A stretch of 64,000 nucleotides of DNA from Eriocheir sinensis (GCF_024679095.1 NC_066518.1:11602243-11666242), one strand, 5' to 3'; counted from the stretch's first letter, positions 11,966-23,790 are shown. A program made the numbers and translations. Notes: generated by a model not told the origin, from the sequence alone.

Positions 11966-12584
11966 TAAAAATAAATGATAAAAGTAATACTGAAAGAAAT
12001 AACGTCACAAACCTTCCCGCAGCGACGAACGAGACAGCAACAAACGGAGAGAAAAGTTAGGCAGCACTGTGAGTGAGACGAGAGATCACAAAAAGAGCTC
12101 CGAAAAAGAGGAGTTCGTGAAGCCGTAAAAAAAGGAAAACTAATGTAATAGAGTGCTGAATTTTCTGACCACTCATACCGACACGACAGACACCTCTTAT
12201 TACTTTTGATACGGCAGGTGAAAGGTATGAAGTGAGGGGCTTTTGTGTGGGAAGCGCTATGTATGTAGTGTATATATGGGGGTGTGTGTGTGTATGGGGG
12301 GGGGGGGGTATTTATGTATATATGTATGTAATCGTGTGTACATGTTAGTGAAGAAGGGGCAAAGAGATGAAAGAGAAGGGAAAGACTGGAATGGAAAGAA
12401 GAAATGAATAAAATGACAAGGAGGTGAGAAAGAAGAAAAGGAATGAAAAGGATGGAAGAGAGAGAGAGAGAGAGAGAGAATGGAATGGATGGAAGAAAGG
12501 AACGCTGGTGAGGAAGGGAGGGGAAGGGTAGGTGGGGGGAAGGGAAGGAAAAAGGAAAAATAATTGTGGGTGTGAACAGTTTTT

Positions 12585-12620
12585 TCCTTTTTCCTTTTTT
12601 TTTTTTTTTTTTTTTTTTTT
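12585..12620. repeat. Poly-T tract
   Basis: CCTTTTTCC followed by about 23 T, at the switch from a purine-rich plus strand (12360-12560) to a pyrimidine-rich one. Confidence 0.85.
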
Positions 12621-12659
12621 GAGTTGATGATGAAGTGGTCTCCCGGTGGATGGAATTTA

Positions 12660-13300
<641 letters not shown>

Positions 13301-13309
13301 CAACTTTTT

Positions 13310-13570
13310 CTCCTCCTAAAATCCGACGGGACGAGATCTATGTCCAATCAGTGTTGCCAACTCTTAATCTGTCCCACTCGGCGTTAATTTCCCTAATCGA
13401 CTTGTTTTACGGTCCCTCGTCGGCTCATTTCAATCGGCCGGTACAGTTGCGTGACTTTGGAAACAGCGCGATTAAAGAATATAGAGGTAAAAAGGGGAGG
13501 CGTTTAGAAGAGAGGAAAGTGTGCAGTAATGATCCTCGTAAAATCAATTCCGGGAAGGCGTTTCTGACTG
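13310..13570. other. Unique island inside a pyrimidine domain
   Basis: About 250 bp of balanced composition (from AAAATCCGACGGGAC to TTTCTGACTGAGGC) with GTTAATT, CCAATCA and CCTAATCG. It is isolated between low-complexity domains. No coding exon is identified; candidate conserved non-coding sequence. Confidence 0.3.
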
Positions 13571-13599
13571 AGGCTTGTCTAAAAGGTTTCTGTCTTTCT

Positions 13600-14080
13600 T
13601 TTCCTCCTCGTTCATCCGTTTCTTCCTGGGTTTTAATCTTCTTTCCCTTCTTCCTTCCTTCATTTAATACTTCTGTTCTTGCGTCTGTTTCGTTTCTTCC
13701 TTCCTTCTTTTCTTCTTGTCTCGTTTATTTCGTTTTTACCTTTTCTTCTTTTTCTCCCTTCCATACTTTCTTTTTCCTTCCTTCCTTCTTTCCTTCCTTC
13801 ATCCTTTCTTACCTGTCAACCTAACTTCTTTTCTGTTTTCCTTTCTTTCCTTTCTTCCTTCTTTTTTTCTTACATCTTCCTTCCTTCCTTTCTTTCTTTT
13901 TTCCTTCCTTCCTTCCTTCCTTCCTTCCTTCCTTTTTTCCCTCTTCTTTTCGTTATATATTATTTCCTTCCCTCTTTCCTTTCTACCTCCCATCTTTCTT
14001 CATTCCTTCCTTCCTTCCTTACTTTCTTCTTTCCTTCTTTATCTTCTATCATCGCCCCTCCCTTCCTGTTTCCTTATTGA
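13600..14080. repeat. (TTCC)n-type pyrimidine tract
   Basis: Repeated TTCC/TTTC units with little else. Open frames on both strands are artefacts. Confidence 0.85.
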
Positions 14081-14103
14081 CTGACTAACTAACTAAATGA
14101 ATG

Positions 14104-14105
<2 letters not shown>

Positions 14106-14146
<41 letters not shown>

Positions 14147-14189
14147 AACATAATACCTTGCCCTTGTCTTATGAATCTTTGACATGACC

Positions 14190-14236
<47 letters not shown>
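14106..14236. repeat. (GA)n and (CA)n microsatellites
   Basis: GA at about 14106-14143 and CA at about 14191-14236. Confidence 0.96.
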
Positions 14237-14239
<3 letters not shown>

Positions 14240-14367
14240 CTTATTCCGTCTCACTCCAATACATAGCTTACTTTTTTTCCGCTCCGCTCCTCTCATTTTT
14301 TTTTTTTTTACTTCATTTTCTCCTCCTGCTCTGCTACTTACTTTGGCAGCTCTGTGTTCTTCCTTCC

Positions 14368-14830
14368 TCCTCCTCCTCCTCCTCCTCCTCCTCCTCCTCC
14401 TATTACTTCCTAATTGTGTTCCCCATCCCTTCATCATCTCTATTAATTCATACGCAGTGCCTCCTATCCTATTCCTTCCCTTTCTGCAAATTTCCTTCAC
14501 ATTCTCCCTCCTCCTCCTCCTCTTCTTCCTCCTCTTCGTCATATTACCTCCTCATTGTGTTCCCTATCCCCACATCGTCTCTATTCCTTCATCCGTTGTT
14601 CCTCCTATCCTATTCCTTCCCTTTCTCAAATTCCTTTCACGCTCTCCCTCCTCCTCCTCTTCGTGACATTACCTCCTCATTGTATTCCTTATCCCTACAT
14701 CGTCTCTATTCCTTCATCCGTAGTGCCTCCTATTCTATTCCTTCCCTTTCTCAAATTCCTTTCACGTTCTCCCTCCTCCTCCTCCTCCTCTTCTTCCTCC
14801 TCTTCATTGTATTTCCTATTACTACACCAT
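14368..14830 (+). repeat. (TCC)n plus a 125-141-bp tandem repeat
   Basis: A clean (TCC)n lies at about 14368-14401. The block CTCCTAT(C/T)CTATTCCTTCCC then recurs at about 14461, 14602 and 14727. Each unit also contains a CTCCCTCCTCCTCCTC run and a CATTACCTCCTCATTGT block. Confidence 0.85.
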
Positions 14831-14959
14831 GTCCATTTCCCCTTCCTTAATGTCTTCTAACCCACGCCTATTCATTATCCCATTCCTTCCAATCACCCCC
14901 CCTCGCCCTCCCTCCGTTCCCCCTCTTCCCCATCTTCTCAGCCATCTACGTCTTTCTGG

Positions 14960-15140
14960 GATAATAGAAAACTTTTTTGTCGGATTTTCACGGTTCGCGA
15001 CGGCCAGATTGCTTCAGGATCCGGGCGGTGCGTCGCGGCGTCCTGCTCCCTGCCTTCCATCACAACGCCTAACCCTGCAGCGCCTTTGTAGCGGGGAGAA
15101 ATTTGATATTCTGCGTAGCGATTGGGTTAAGCGTGTGTGG
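14960..15140. other. CpG-rich unique block
   Basis: GC-rich unique sequence (CGGTTCGCGACGG, GCGTCGCGGCGTCC) between pyrimidine and GT-rich tracts. No exon was recognised. It could be regulatory. Confidence 0.25.
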
Positions 15141-15559
15141 GGAGGGGAGAAGGGGGTGTTGTGTGTGTGGAGGGGAGGGGGGTGGGCATGTGTGTGTGTT
15201 GGGGGGGGGGGTGCGGGGGGGGGGTTGTGTGTGTATGTGCGTGTGTGTTTGTAAGAGAGAGAATGCACCTCCTGTCTGTCAATTTGCCTGCCTGTCTGTT
15301 TGTTTTCTTCCTCTTGTCAATCCTTTTCCGGCCTGTTTTATATGCTGTTTTGCTGCTGTCTTTTTTATATTTTGCAAGCGTTCCCATTTTCATTCCTTTG
15401 TCCACGCGGTTTTATTTTATGACCCCAACAGGAAGTATGACCCTGGCCCAACCTCGCTCCGTCCTGGTATACATATTTGTCAAGTTAAAAACTTAAAAAG
15501 ATTAAATTTTCGTAAGTCTTGGACAAGCGAATCAAGAAATTTTCAGAAATTCTCTTTAC

Positions 15560-15766
<207 letters not shown>

Positions 15767-15957
15767 AGTGTGTGTAAGTGTGTGTGTGTGTGTGTACCTG
15801 AACAAGTACCAAGTGTTGTAGTCAGCAATATTTGCCTGGAATAGAGCGTCGCCGGAAGGAAATATTTTTAAGGGGTTGTCTTGGCGGCTGTGGATATGAC
15901 TCGTTCAGGATAACCGCTTCTTGTTTATAAATATTACTCCTTCTCCTGCTCCTCCTC

Positions 15958-15960
15958 CTT

Positions 15961-15993
<33 letters not shown>

Positions 15994-15994
15994 T
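15958..15994. repeat. (CTA)n microsatellite
   Basis: About 12 CTA units, followed by a unique AT-rich stretch to 16290. Confidence 0.9.
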
Positions 15995-16299
15995 TTCTAC
16001 TTCCACTACTGCAACTAATGAAAACACTCGAGAACTACACTAAACTTTTACGATTATATTACTAGGCTAAGTAATTTTCCTGAAGAGCGAGATATTTGCT
16101 CAAGAACATGATTATTAATGTTTCTAGACTAGCTGCGACAAATATTCAAGCCCGGGTGGGGAGGGAATAAAATACTTCACGTCGAGTCTCGTTATGCCGT
16201 GGGAGGCCTGTTTTGAAGCCTGTCTGAAGGGGAGGAAAATAGCTCAGGTAGGCACGACACATACAGCCACCACGAGTTATGTAGCATGTGTCAGTATTC

Positions 16300-16525
16300 G
16301 TTCCCAATACCCAAAAATATCGGGGCTTACACACCCACATCTGGCAAAAGGCTTCCGTAGAGGTTGTGGCTATTTCCATGGATAGTTGTATGAGCCTGGT
16401 GATATAGTTTGACAAGGTTTCTGCGCCTTTGAATGTAAAAATAAAAGAAAAAACACGCGAACTCGCCTTATCTCCCTTGTAGCATTTGGAAATATTTATT
16501 GTGAGCCGAAGACGATTGACAGTAC
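16300..16525 (-). mobile_element. Family A MITE-like element, diverged copy 2
   Basis: Inverted and clearly diverged. Landmarks in order: CACACCCACAT, AAAAGGCTTCCGTAG, TATTTCCATGGATAGTT, ATGAGCCTGGTGATA, TTGGAAATATTTATTGTGAG, ending GACGATTGACAGTACT. It is the most diverged of the near-full-length copies. Confidence 0.65.
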
Positions 16526-16654
16526 TTAAGGAGCAGAAACAGTCTCTTTATACCCTAGCTTTGCACTTGTTACATATTCACACATTCCTTTTTATACGTG
16601 TACTAAACTAATACAGAAAAATTTCCACATTGTAATCGTCCCTCTTTTCTCTTA

Positions 16655-16925
16655 ATTTTCTTTCTCCACATTTTTCTTTTACGCTGTTTCTTTTCCGTAT
16701 GCCTTGTTAGTAGCTCTGCACTCATAACTTCACGCTTAACTATTGTAATATATTTTCTTCCCCATACTCTTTTCTAACAATCTATTTTCCACATCTGTTT
16801 TATGCGCCGTTTTTCATATACCTAGTAGTAGTTCTGCTTTCACAACTTCACGCATGACTTTATTCTGCATTATTTCCTTCCCGTTGTTCTTTTTAGTCTT
16901 TCTTTACACTTCTTTTTTACGCTTG
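16655..16925 (+). repeat. Diverged 118-bp duplication
   Basis: TAGCTCTGCACTCATAACTT at 16711 corresponds to TAGTTCTGCTTTCACAACTT at 16829, with matching CACGC(T/A) and TATGC(G/C)/CGT flanks. Confidence 0.65.
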
Positions 16926-17214
16926 ATTTTTTTTTCCCACGTGCACCTTTCCCAGAGAGAGAGAAAAAAAAGGTGTTGCCTGGCTTGAAAGTGAAGGTTG
17001 CGACGGCATAAAAAAAAGTGTGGCTGTAAGGTAGGGTGGATTGACGTGCCCCACCTCGCTGACGCTCCCAGGTGTGTGGATACGTGTAGGCAGGTGTGTT
17101 AATTAGGACGAAGGGCATGTGTGCAGGTGTTTGGCATCGATACGGCGTCGAGGGAGGGGGAAGGGTGGCCAAGCATACGGATATAGGGATGGTATGAGGA
17201 GGCGGCGGGGCTGG

Positions 17215-17400
17215 TGGTGGTAGTAGTAGTAGGTGTAGTAGTGGTGATGGTAGTAGTAGTAGTAGTAGTGGTGGGGGTAGTAGGAGTAGTAGTAGTAGTA
17301 GTAGTAGTAAAAGAAGACAAAAGTAGAAGAAAAAGACGAAGAAGAAAAAGAAGAAAAAATTGTAGTAGTAGTAGTAGTTGTTGTTGTTGTTGTACGTAGA
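17215..17400. repeat. (GTA)n/(GTT)n trinucleotide tract
   Basis: Mixed GTA, GTG and GTT repeats with an interrupting AAG-rich block at about 17310-17360. Confidence 0.85.
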
Positions 17401-17599
17401 AACAGTAATAAAGAGTTGTGGTAGTAATTGTTGTAAATGTTGTAGAAGTAGGTTGAATAGTTGTTAGTGCAATAGTTAAATTGAAAAATAATATTGCTGT
17501 GGGTGGTGAATGTTTTCTATTTGTTTTAATTATGACGATGATGGAAATGATAATAAAAATAACAACAAACATAACAAAACTACGCTTCATCACAAAGCT

Positions 17600-18470
17600 T
17601 TTTGTTTAATATACTCTACCGTGACTTTTTTTGTTGGATGTAATTTCATATTTTTCCCGCTTTGCATTTTTTTTTTCTTTTTGTAGGAATGTTTGAGTGT
17701 GCAACATTGACTTATTTGATGAAGGTAACGACTTTTTTTTCTGAGCCTGAAGGGACGGGAGGTAAAAGTTTGTAGAGAGTTTTTTATCATTATTCTACTC
17801 CCCTCATTTAATTTTTCTCTTGGGCACAATGATGGGGCATAAAGGGAAGGGGGTAAGGAGGAGGGAGGTGGGCTGGAGGGGGTGGGCAAGGGTGAGGGAG
17901 AGGCACGTGATCTTCCGGCGTAGTCTGGCTCAGTCCGTGCGTGTTGTCGGGCTTCGTTCGCTGCTTCGACTCAATGCTTCGCGGATATCGGGATTGCTTG
18001 CGTCACAGCCTCGCCCTCGCCTCTTAAGTATTCGAGATGGAAAGGTTTATTGTTTTGTGTTTCATCGTTTGTTTGGTTGGTTTTTCGTTCCTGATCTGAA
18101 GCGGTCTTTCGTGGAAAAGGAAGGTTTATTTTCCGGATAAGGTTTGGAAATTCTTCAAGGTTTCAGCATTTCTGGGCCGTAAAAATATTGGCTGTTTTCT
18201 TTTTCTGTGTAAGCGTCGCTCTTTGTGTGTTTATTGGAGCGAATTGTGATTTATCGCTCACAGTGCACGAGTGTTGTCTTCATCCAGAATGCTCTACATG
18301 TTTTTTTAAAGAATTTAATATTGTTTCAACCCTTCGTAGCTTGAAGCACAGCAAGTACAGATAAAAAAACGCTTATTATTTGCTTAGTTTCTATAAAATT
18401 TAAAGAGAGGACTAGAAAAGTCCTCACACAAGTTTTGTAATTAAGCTAAGCGAAAAGAGTCTTTGGAAGA
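17600..18470. other. Non-repetitive AT-rich sequence, no gene recognised
   Basis: Mostly unique sequence downstream (in minus-strand terms) of the exon ending at 18816, so it would be intronic if that gene continues here. The next exon was not located. A CpG-rich patch lies at about 17910-18030. Confidence 0.35.
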
Positions 18471-18489
18471 ATTGTGGCCATGACCTAAA

Positions 18490-18705
18490 TCTTCTGGCAA
18501 ATGACTAAAGGTGAGGTGTTACTACAGAACAGCGCTCGTGTCACTCCGATGGTTGACTTTTTTTCTGATTGATGTTCATGTGCTGTTGATATAAAGAGCA
18601 CATCAAAGCTAATCGGAAAAAAAAGTTTTGTCCACCGGAGTGAGACTGGTGCTCTGCTGTAAATGTACCCAGGTGGTCTTAACCACTGGTAAGGATCCTT
18701 TACCA
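18490..18705. mobile_element. Fold-back (imperfect palindrome) element
   Basis: The left arm contains CACTCCGATGGTTGACTTT, then TCTGATTGATGTTCATGTGCT. The right arm, reverse complemented, reads CACTCCGGTGGACAAAACTTT, then CCGATTAGCTTTGATGTGCT. The arms continue outward imperfectly (TTACTACAGAACAGC versus TTTACAGCAGAGC). The whole can fold into a hairpin of about 90-bp arms. It has no coding capacity, so it is a MITE-like fold-back candidate, in the presumed intron next to 18816. Confidence 0.7.
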
Positions 18706-18815
18706 AAACACTAAAGTGTCACAATCCCAGAGGAAACAGCAGTCGCCAGAAACAACTTTATGTGACCACAAGGCTGAACTCAGCCCCCAGTTGCGAGGCG
18801 CTGCGGGGTACTCAC

Positions 18816-19349
18816 CGGCAGCTTGGCGTAGGAGGTCAGTTGCAGCCACGACTTGTCCTGATCGCTGCTCCGCTCCTCGCCCTGCAGTTGCACGCTCAGC
18901 TCGCCGTCCCCGCCGCTCACCTCACCCAGAGCCCCATTGACGCCATAAGAGGGATCCGACGCGCGCCGCTTCACACGCCCTTTACCCGCGAGATTCCTCA
19001 GTGGGTTCTGATAAGACTTGTGTGGGGGCGGGTGGGGCGGTGAGGCGGGTGGGCGGCGGGCGTGGGCGGTGGCCTTGGTGTGGCTGCACTCCTCGGCCAG
19101 CTCGTCTAGCCTCTCGCGCAGGTCGTGAAGGTCGCGGGTGACCCTGACCTCCCGCCTGCCGCCCTGCACTGTGGCCGCCTCCAGCCGGCCGCGCGTGTCC
19201 TCCAGGCGGCCGAAAAGGAAAAAGAAGGCGCCGGCCTGGGCCAGCGCCAGCACCAGCAGCGTCAGGCACAGCAGCGGCCAGAAGGGCGGGCTGCCTTTGT
19301 GCCCCGCCCTCTTGCGACAGTCAGGGGTGAGGGGCTCGGTGTCTTTCAT
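18816..19349 (-). CDS. N-terminal exon of a type II membrane protein, gliomedin/colmedin-like (partial)
   Basis: The first 178 codons are seen, ending in phase 0 at a consensus donor (CCG|GTGAGT, GT at 18815-18814). The start is the first ATG after an in-frame TGA at 19397-19395. Residues 1-21 are a short basic cytoplasmic tail. About 22-47 is one hydrophobic segment (PFWPLLCLTLLVLALAQAGA then FFFLF), so a signal anchor with the C-terminus outside. About 48-90 is charged and heptad-like, ending near C88. About 100-109 is Pro/His rich. R125-V-K-R128 is a furin-type site. The end, SWLQLTSYAKLP, just before the splice site, resembles the MxTYSxxP region that precedes the collagen repeats in vertebrate gliomedin, which also has an anchor, coiled part and furin site in this order. 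Gliomedin-type proteins are shed cell-surface ligands with collagen and olfactomedin domains. Those domains are not in this exon and no downstream exon was found. A TNF- or ectodysplasin-like type II ligand is the main alternative. Coding status is fairly sure; the family is inferred. Confidence 0.75.
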
Positions 19350-19556
19350 GATGTATGTGTGTGTGGGGGGCGCCTCGCCAACACTAGGGGCTGCTCACGC
19401 CGTGCTCTCCGCCGTCGTCGCCAGCATCCCCAGCATCACCCGCCGCTGAGTGGTCCCGTCCACGCCAACACTACTCGCACACTCGCGCCGCGCTCTGCAC
19501 TAACTCGCTGTTATCGTTTACATCTCCCAATCTTCGGACGCTTCCATCAACAACAC
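19350..19556 (-). other. 5' UTR part of the same exon, bounded by a 3' splice site
   Basis: On the minus strand a long polypyrimidine run (TTTTTTCTTCTCTTTCAG) ends at 19557 and the exon would start at 19556. The leader of about 207 nt has the in-frame stop at 19397-19395 and precedes the ATG at 19349. This implies at least one upstream non-coding exon at higher coordinates. Confidence 0.6.
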
Positions 19557-19873
19557 CTGAAAGAGAAGAAAAAAGCGTGTTGTCAGTCGAATCTCCTCAC
19601 TTCCTTACCATAGCTTAACACACAACCTTCAATAACACCACAAGAGACCGTTCCAATAAGTCGGGTTATCAAAAGTGTCCATAAACCTTCTTGGAGCAAT
19701 GATCATACCCTCAGTTTTAATATTCCTTTCTTTCCCGCGTGTCTCATCCTTCCCCCGCCCTGAGTAAGTCATAACTGCGGGATTGGTAACTGTGGTGTGT
19801 CATTTTATAAGCTCTCATGCCTCTCGCGCTTTACCTAAACAATTATTACCGATGGCGTTTAGATTAGATCACC

Positions 19874-19938
19874 TCCTCTGTGTGTGTGTGTGGGGGGGGG
19901 GGTATATGTGAGTGTATAGGGGGGTGGGATATCTTTGT

Positions 19939-20000
<62 letters not shown>
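19874..20000. repeat. (GT)n with G-runs
   Basis: GT repeat, a G10-type run at about 19891-19901, then (GT)n at about 19944-19998. It lies upstream of the exon, in presumed intron. Confidence 0.92.
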
Positions 20001-20083
20001 TTTGCCTTTCATGCGGCTTCCCATCACCCACCCAGCGAGGTCTCCCGGATATAAGTGTATTTGTCTATGTCACTTACGCACCC

Positions 20084-20224
<141 letters not shown>

Positions 20225-20405
20225 ACAAGGTAGTTACTCAATCACCATGCCATTACCTCGTCCCACAGTCGCTTCGTGCCCGGTATTTTCAACACGACAG
20301 ACACGAGAGAAAAACGAACTATTATTTTGTTGATTTGCTCTTTTTTTGTTATTTTCTATCAGTTTTCTTTTTATATAATTTACTATCATCTTTTTTTTTT
20401 CTCTT

Positions 20406-20407
<2 letters not shown>

Positions 20408-20474
<67 letters not shown>

Positions 20475-20673
20475 ACACATATTTACCCATTTTCATACAC
20501 TTTTCCTTTTTATTATTTACTTTTTTCTTCATTTTCTTCTTCCTCTTTCCCTCTTCTTTCGCGTCCTTCTGATTCTTCGTCTTCATTATCCTCTTCATCA
20601 TCTTCTCCTCCTCCTTCTTCTTCTTCTTCTTCTTCTTCTTCTTCTTCTTCTTCTTCTTCTTCTTCTTCTTCTT
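20408..20673. repeat. (CA)n and (TTC)n microsatellites
   Basis: CA at about 20408-20470 and a clean (TTC)n at about 20610-20673, with T-rich sequence between. Confidence 0.95.
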
Positions 20674-20939
20674 GTGTTAGGCAATCATTCTGCTTTCCTC
20701 CTCATATCCCGTTTCACTCTCATCTCATCTCTCATCTCTGCTCCTCTCATATCCCCTCCCGGGCACGCCACACCGTTCGTTCTTGTCAACACCAAGATTG
20801 TTTTCCCCACACTTTGCATTTATTCTGTTGTATTTACGTAACTTCTTTATCGAGGGAAGAGGGAGGCTTATAACATGTTGGATGGTTCTTCTTATGCTAG
20901 GTTTGTGTATGTGTGCTTTGTGCGTGACGGGCAACTTTT

Positions 20940-21245
20940 TATATACCTGTCGAAATCCCTTATGCAAGAGTTAACCAGCATCTTCATTCCTTCATTCCTT
21001 CCTCTGGCAAACTCTGGAGCTTTGTCTGTATTTCCTCCTGCCTATGACTTGAACTCTTTCACGGAGGGGTATCAGGACACTTTTCCGTCCGAAATTGACC
21101 CTCTGTTTTTTTCTATATACCTATCCAAATCCCTTATGCAAGAAGTAACCAGCATCTTCGCTCCTTTGTTCTTTTCGCTGGTAAACTCTGGAACTTTGTT
21201 TGTATTTCCTCCTGCCTATGACTTGAACTTGAACTTGTTTTTGAC
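20940..21245 (+). pseudogene. Tandem relics of a non-LTR retrotransposon RT C-terminus
   Basis: Two copies with a 174-bp period (ATATACCT(G/A)TC(G/C)AAATCCC at 20941 and 21115). Each encodes SLMQE(L/V)TSIF, then SG(A/T)L(S/F)VFPPAYDLN. The original probably read GKLWNSLP...VFPPAYDLNSF, the usual tail of reverse-transcriptase ORFs in jockey/CR1/RTE-like elements. The GKLW part is out of frame with VFPPAYDLN, so a deletion has broken both copies. The chance open frame spanning the two copies is not a gene. Confidence 0.55.
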
Positions 21246-21311
21246 CCCTCATTCTATTATCTTTACAGGAGCAGTGTATAGCGGCTTTTTTTATGTTTTG
21301 TCTTTAGTAAC

Positions 21312-21462
21312 TGCTGAGCTTTGAGCATTTCCAGGGCTAGTTTAGTGACCCTGGTGGTAGTTTGAGCGTTCTTCTGTACCTTGAATCTACAAAAATACTC
21401 ATTAGAATCAGACTGATCTCCTTTTCGGCCTTTGGAAAGAGTTGATGTGAAAGGTGGAAGAG
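21312..21462 (-). mobile_element. Family A MITE-like element, copy 3 (truncated)
   Basis: Inverted copy with GAGCATTTCCAGGGCTAGTT, ACCCTGGTGGTAGTTTGA and CTCCTTTTCGGCCTTTGGAA. It lacks the ~60 bp terminal part with the CCGAAATGTTTAAGAAT motif. It abuts copy 4 head to head. Confidence 0.85.
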
Positions 21463-21470
21463 TTTAAAGT

Positions 21471-21692
21471 CGGTATTCTTAGACGCTTCCACCTCTCACA
21501 TCAAGTATTTCTTAAGGCCTAAAAGGAGATCAATCGGGTTCTAATGAGTACTATTTTAGGTTCATGGTACAGAAGATGGGTCACACTACCACCAGGGCCA
21601 TTAAACTACCCTTGGAAATGTACAAAACCCCCACAAAAACCGTGTTAAATGTATATGCTTGGGCGCCGAAATGTTGAAAAATTTGGCCCTAA
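21471..21692 (+). mobile_element. Family A MITE-like element, copy 4 (full length)
   Basis: Starts CGGTATTCTTAGACGCTTCC and ends GCGCCGAAATGTTGAAAAATTTGGCC. With copy 3 it forms a ~150-bp inverted pair separated by only a few bases. Confidence 0.88.
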
Positions 21693-21994
21693 GAATACCG
21701 AACGTAGACCCTTGTGATCCTTATACGCGGCGTGGCTATCGATCAGCTGACGAGTTCCCGCTTCGCCATTCTTAAACACGACGTCTCTCTAAATTGAAAG
21801 GGAAATAGGTCGCGGGGTGAGACTTCTCGTTAGTGGCGACACCTCTCTTAGTATTCCTTTTATTTCTTTTTTCAACTTTGTGTTTTCTTCTTCCTCGTCT
21901 TGTTTTTCTCCTTCTTTTCTTTCTCTTTCATAACAAGCATCTCTGTACTCCTTTCATCTGTTGCTCCCTTCCTCTGTCTCTTTCCTTCTCTTTT

Positions 21995-22145
<151 letters not shown>

Positions 22146-22669
22146 CGCATCCTTACCTCTCTTTCGTATCTCATTTATATTTCCTCTTTCATTCGCCGTT
22201 CTATTAATCTTCTTTCTGCTCATCTCGTTAATGCACACTCTCTCTTTCACTCTCTCTCTCTTGCCTATATTCCCCTCCGCTTTACTCGTATATTCCCTCT
22301 TTCATATTCTCCCCTTTTCGCATGTGTCTGGTTTTTTTTCTTTTTTTTGTTCTTCCTCCGAGTACTTTCACCTCACACCCAACCTTCCCTCTCACGTTGC
22401 TCTCTTCCTTTTCCTTTGCTACACCTCTCTGTTATATTTCTCTCTAACTGTTTTTTTCTGTCTTCTCATCTGTGTACCTCCTAAGGCTCGATTCCTCCCT
22501 CCTCCTCCTCCTCCTCCTCCTCCTTCTTTCTGCATATACACACACCTCTATTTCCTATTCCTTTAACTCACTTCCTCATTTGAACTGTTTGTTGTAAAAG
22601 TAAGACAAAACGCAAGAACTAATCGCAATTTTCATTCACACTTTCCACGGGATTTTGTCTGTGTAAGGC

Positions 22670-22990
22670 CGTTTTTTTTGTTTGTTTTTTTGTTTGTTTG
22701 TTTGTTTTTGTGTGTGTGTGTTTCAGGTTTGTAGTTGTGTTTTTTTTCGTTATCTTTTCAGTTTATTTCTCTTTTCGCTTTTCTCGTTATTTTTCGTCTT
22801 TTTATTTTCATTTCTTTCCTTTTTCTTTGTTTTCTTTTTTTCGTATTTTTGGTTTGTAGCGTTTGAGTTTGTTTGTTTTCGTGATCTTTTTTAGTTTGTT
22901 TCGTGTTTCATTTTACTTCGTTGTTTTCTCTCCTTTTTAGTTATTTTTACTCTTCGTTTTTGTTGTTGTTTTTTCCGGTTTCTTTTTGTG
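22670..22990. repeat. T-rich low-complexity tract
   Basis: TTTG, TTTC and TTTT repeats. The open frames of F/V/C codons are compositional. Confidence 0.75.
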
Positions 22991-22999
22991 GTGGACAGA

Positions 23000-23700
23000 T
23001 GGGATGGCACCGACAGTCAAGGGGCAGAACTAAATTAGACAGAAGAGGCAGGAACTCTCACCGGACAACAGTCAGAACAGAGAAAAAGGCAGAGTAGTGG
23101 TTAATTAAGGTCAGGGGACGTTTTTTGCCTCCACTTTACTACCAGTAGCTACGGCGGTGGTGACTTTGCGTTTCGAGAAGGTAAAATAAGTTAGTAAAGT
23201 TTGAGGCATACGCTATACCTGCCCGTTGCCTCGGTGCTCATCTCCGCCACTGCAACGAGGAAAAGAAATGTGAGAAGAGTTTGAAATGCGTGGGAAAAGT
23301 ATTGAGAATGGAATTATATAGTGAGATCAGCCAAAGTAATTATGTGAATGGATTAAAGAGGATAGTGTAAGTGTTTGTGAAAAGGTTAGGGATTGTTTTT
23401 ATTAAGCTGTTGTAATTATCTGTAAATATTCTATGATTCACGGACAAGAGATAAATATTAATCTGCTTTATATACTATGACGCCATATTCTGTTTATTAT
23501 TCAGTTAGATAGAATTTCATATCATGTTATTGCTCGTAGTATAATTGGATTGCAGCATAACGTTTGTACTGTAATTTAATTCGCTAATCTTTAATCAAAT
23601 CCTCAAACGTGATTTACTGCGCTATCGTCAGAAACGTTCTGTGGAATGTGATTTATATGTTTCTAGTTATATATTCTGACCACTTGTCTCTCTCTCTTTC
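23000..23700. other. Unique sequence, no gene recognised
   Basis: Balanced then AT-rich unique DNA (AT-rich from about 23330). The phrase CCTCGGTGCTCATCTCCG (about 23230) recurs at about 59030, hinting at another dispersed repeat. No exon call except the candidate at 23707. Confidence 0.35.
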
Positions 23701-23706
23701 TCACAG

Positions 23707-23754
23707 GTGGAAATGACTTACTCAGGAGCGAAGAAACTCCAGACACGGGGTGCT
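23707..23754 (+). CDS. Candidate 48-bp micro-exon
   Basis: A pyrimidine tract and acceptor (CTCTCTCTTTCTCACAG) precede 23707, and GTGAGT follows 23754. The 48 nt are 16 codons, phase 0 at both ends if read VEMTYSGAKKLQTRGA. The match to both splice consensuses is good, but such pairs arise by chance in CT-rich DNA, and no protein family or neighbouring exon is recognised. Confidence 0.25.
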
Positions 23755-23790
23755 GTGAGTGTTATTTTACTTTATTTTTATCATCTTTTC

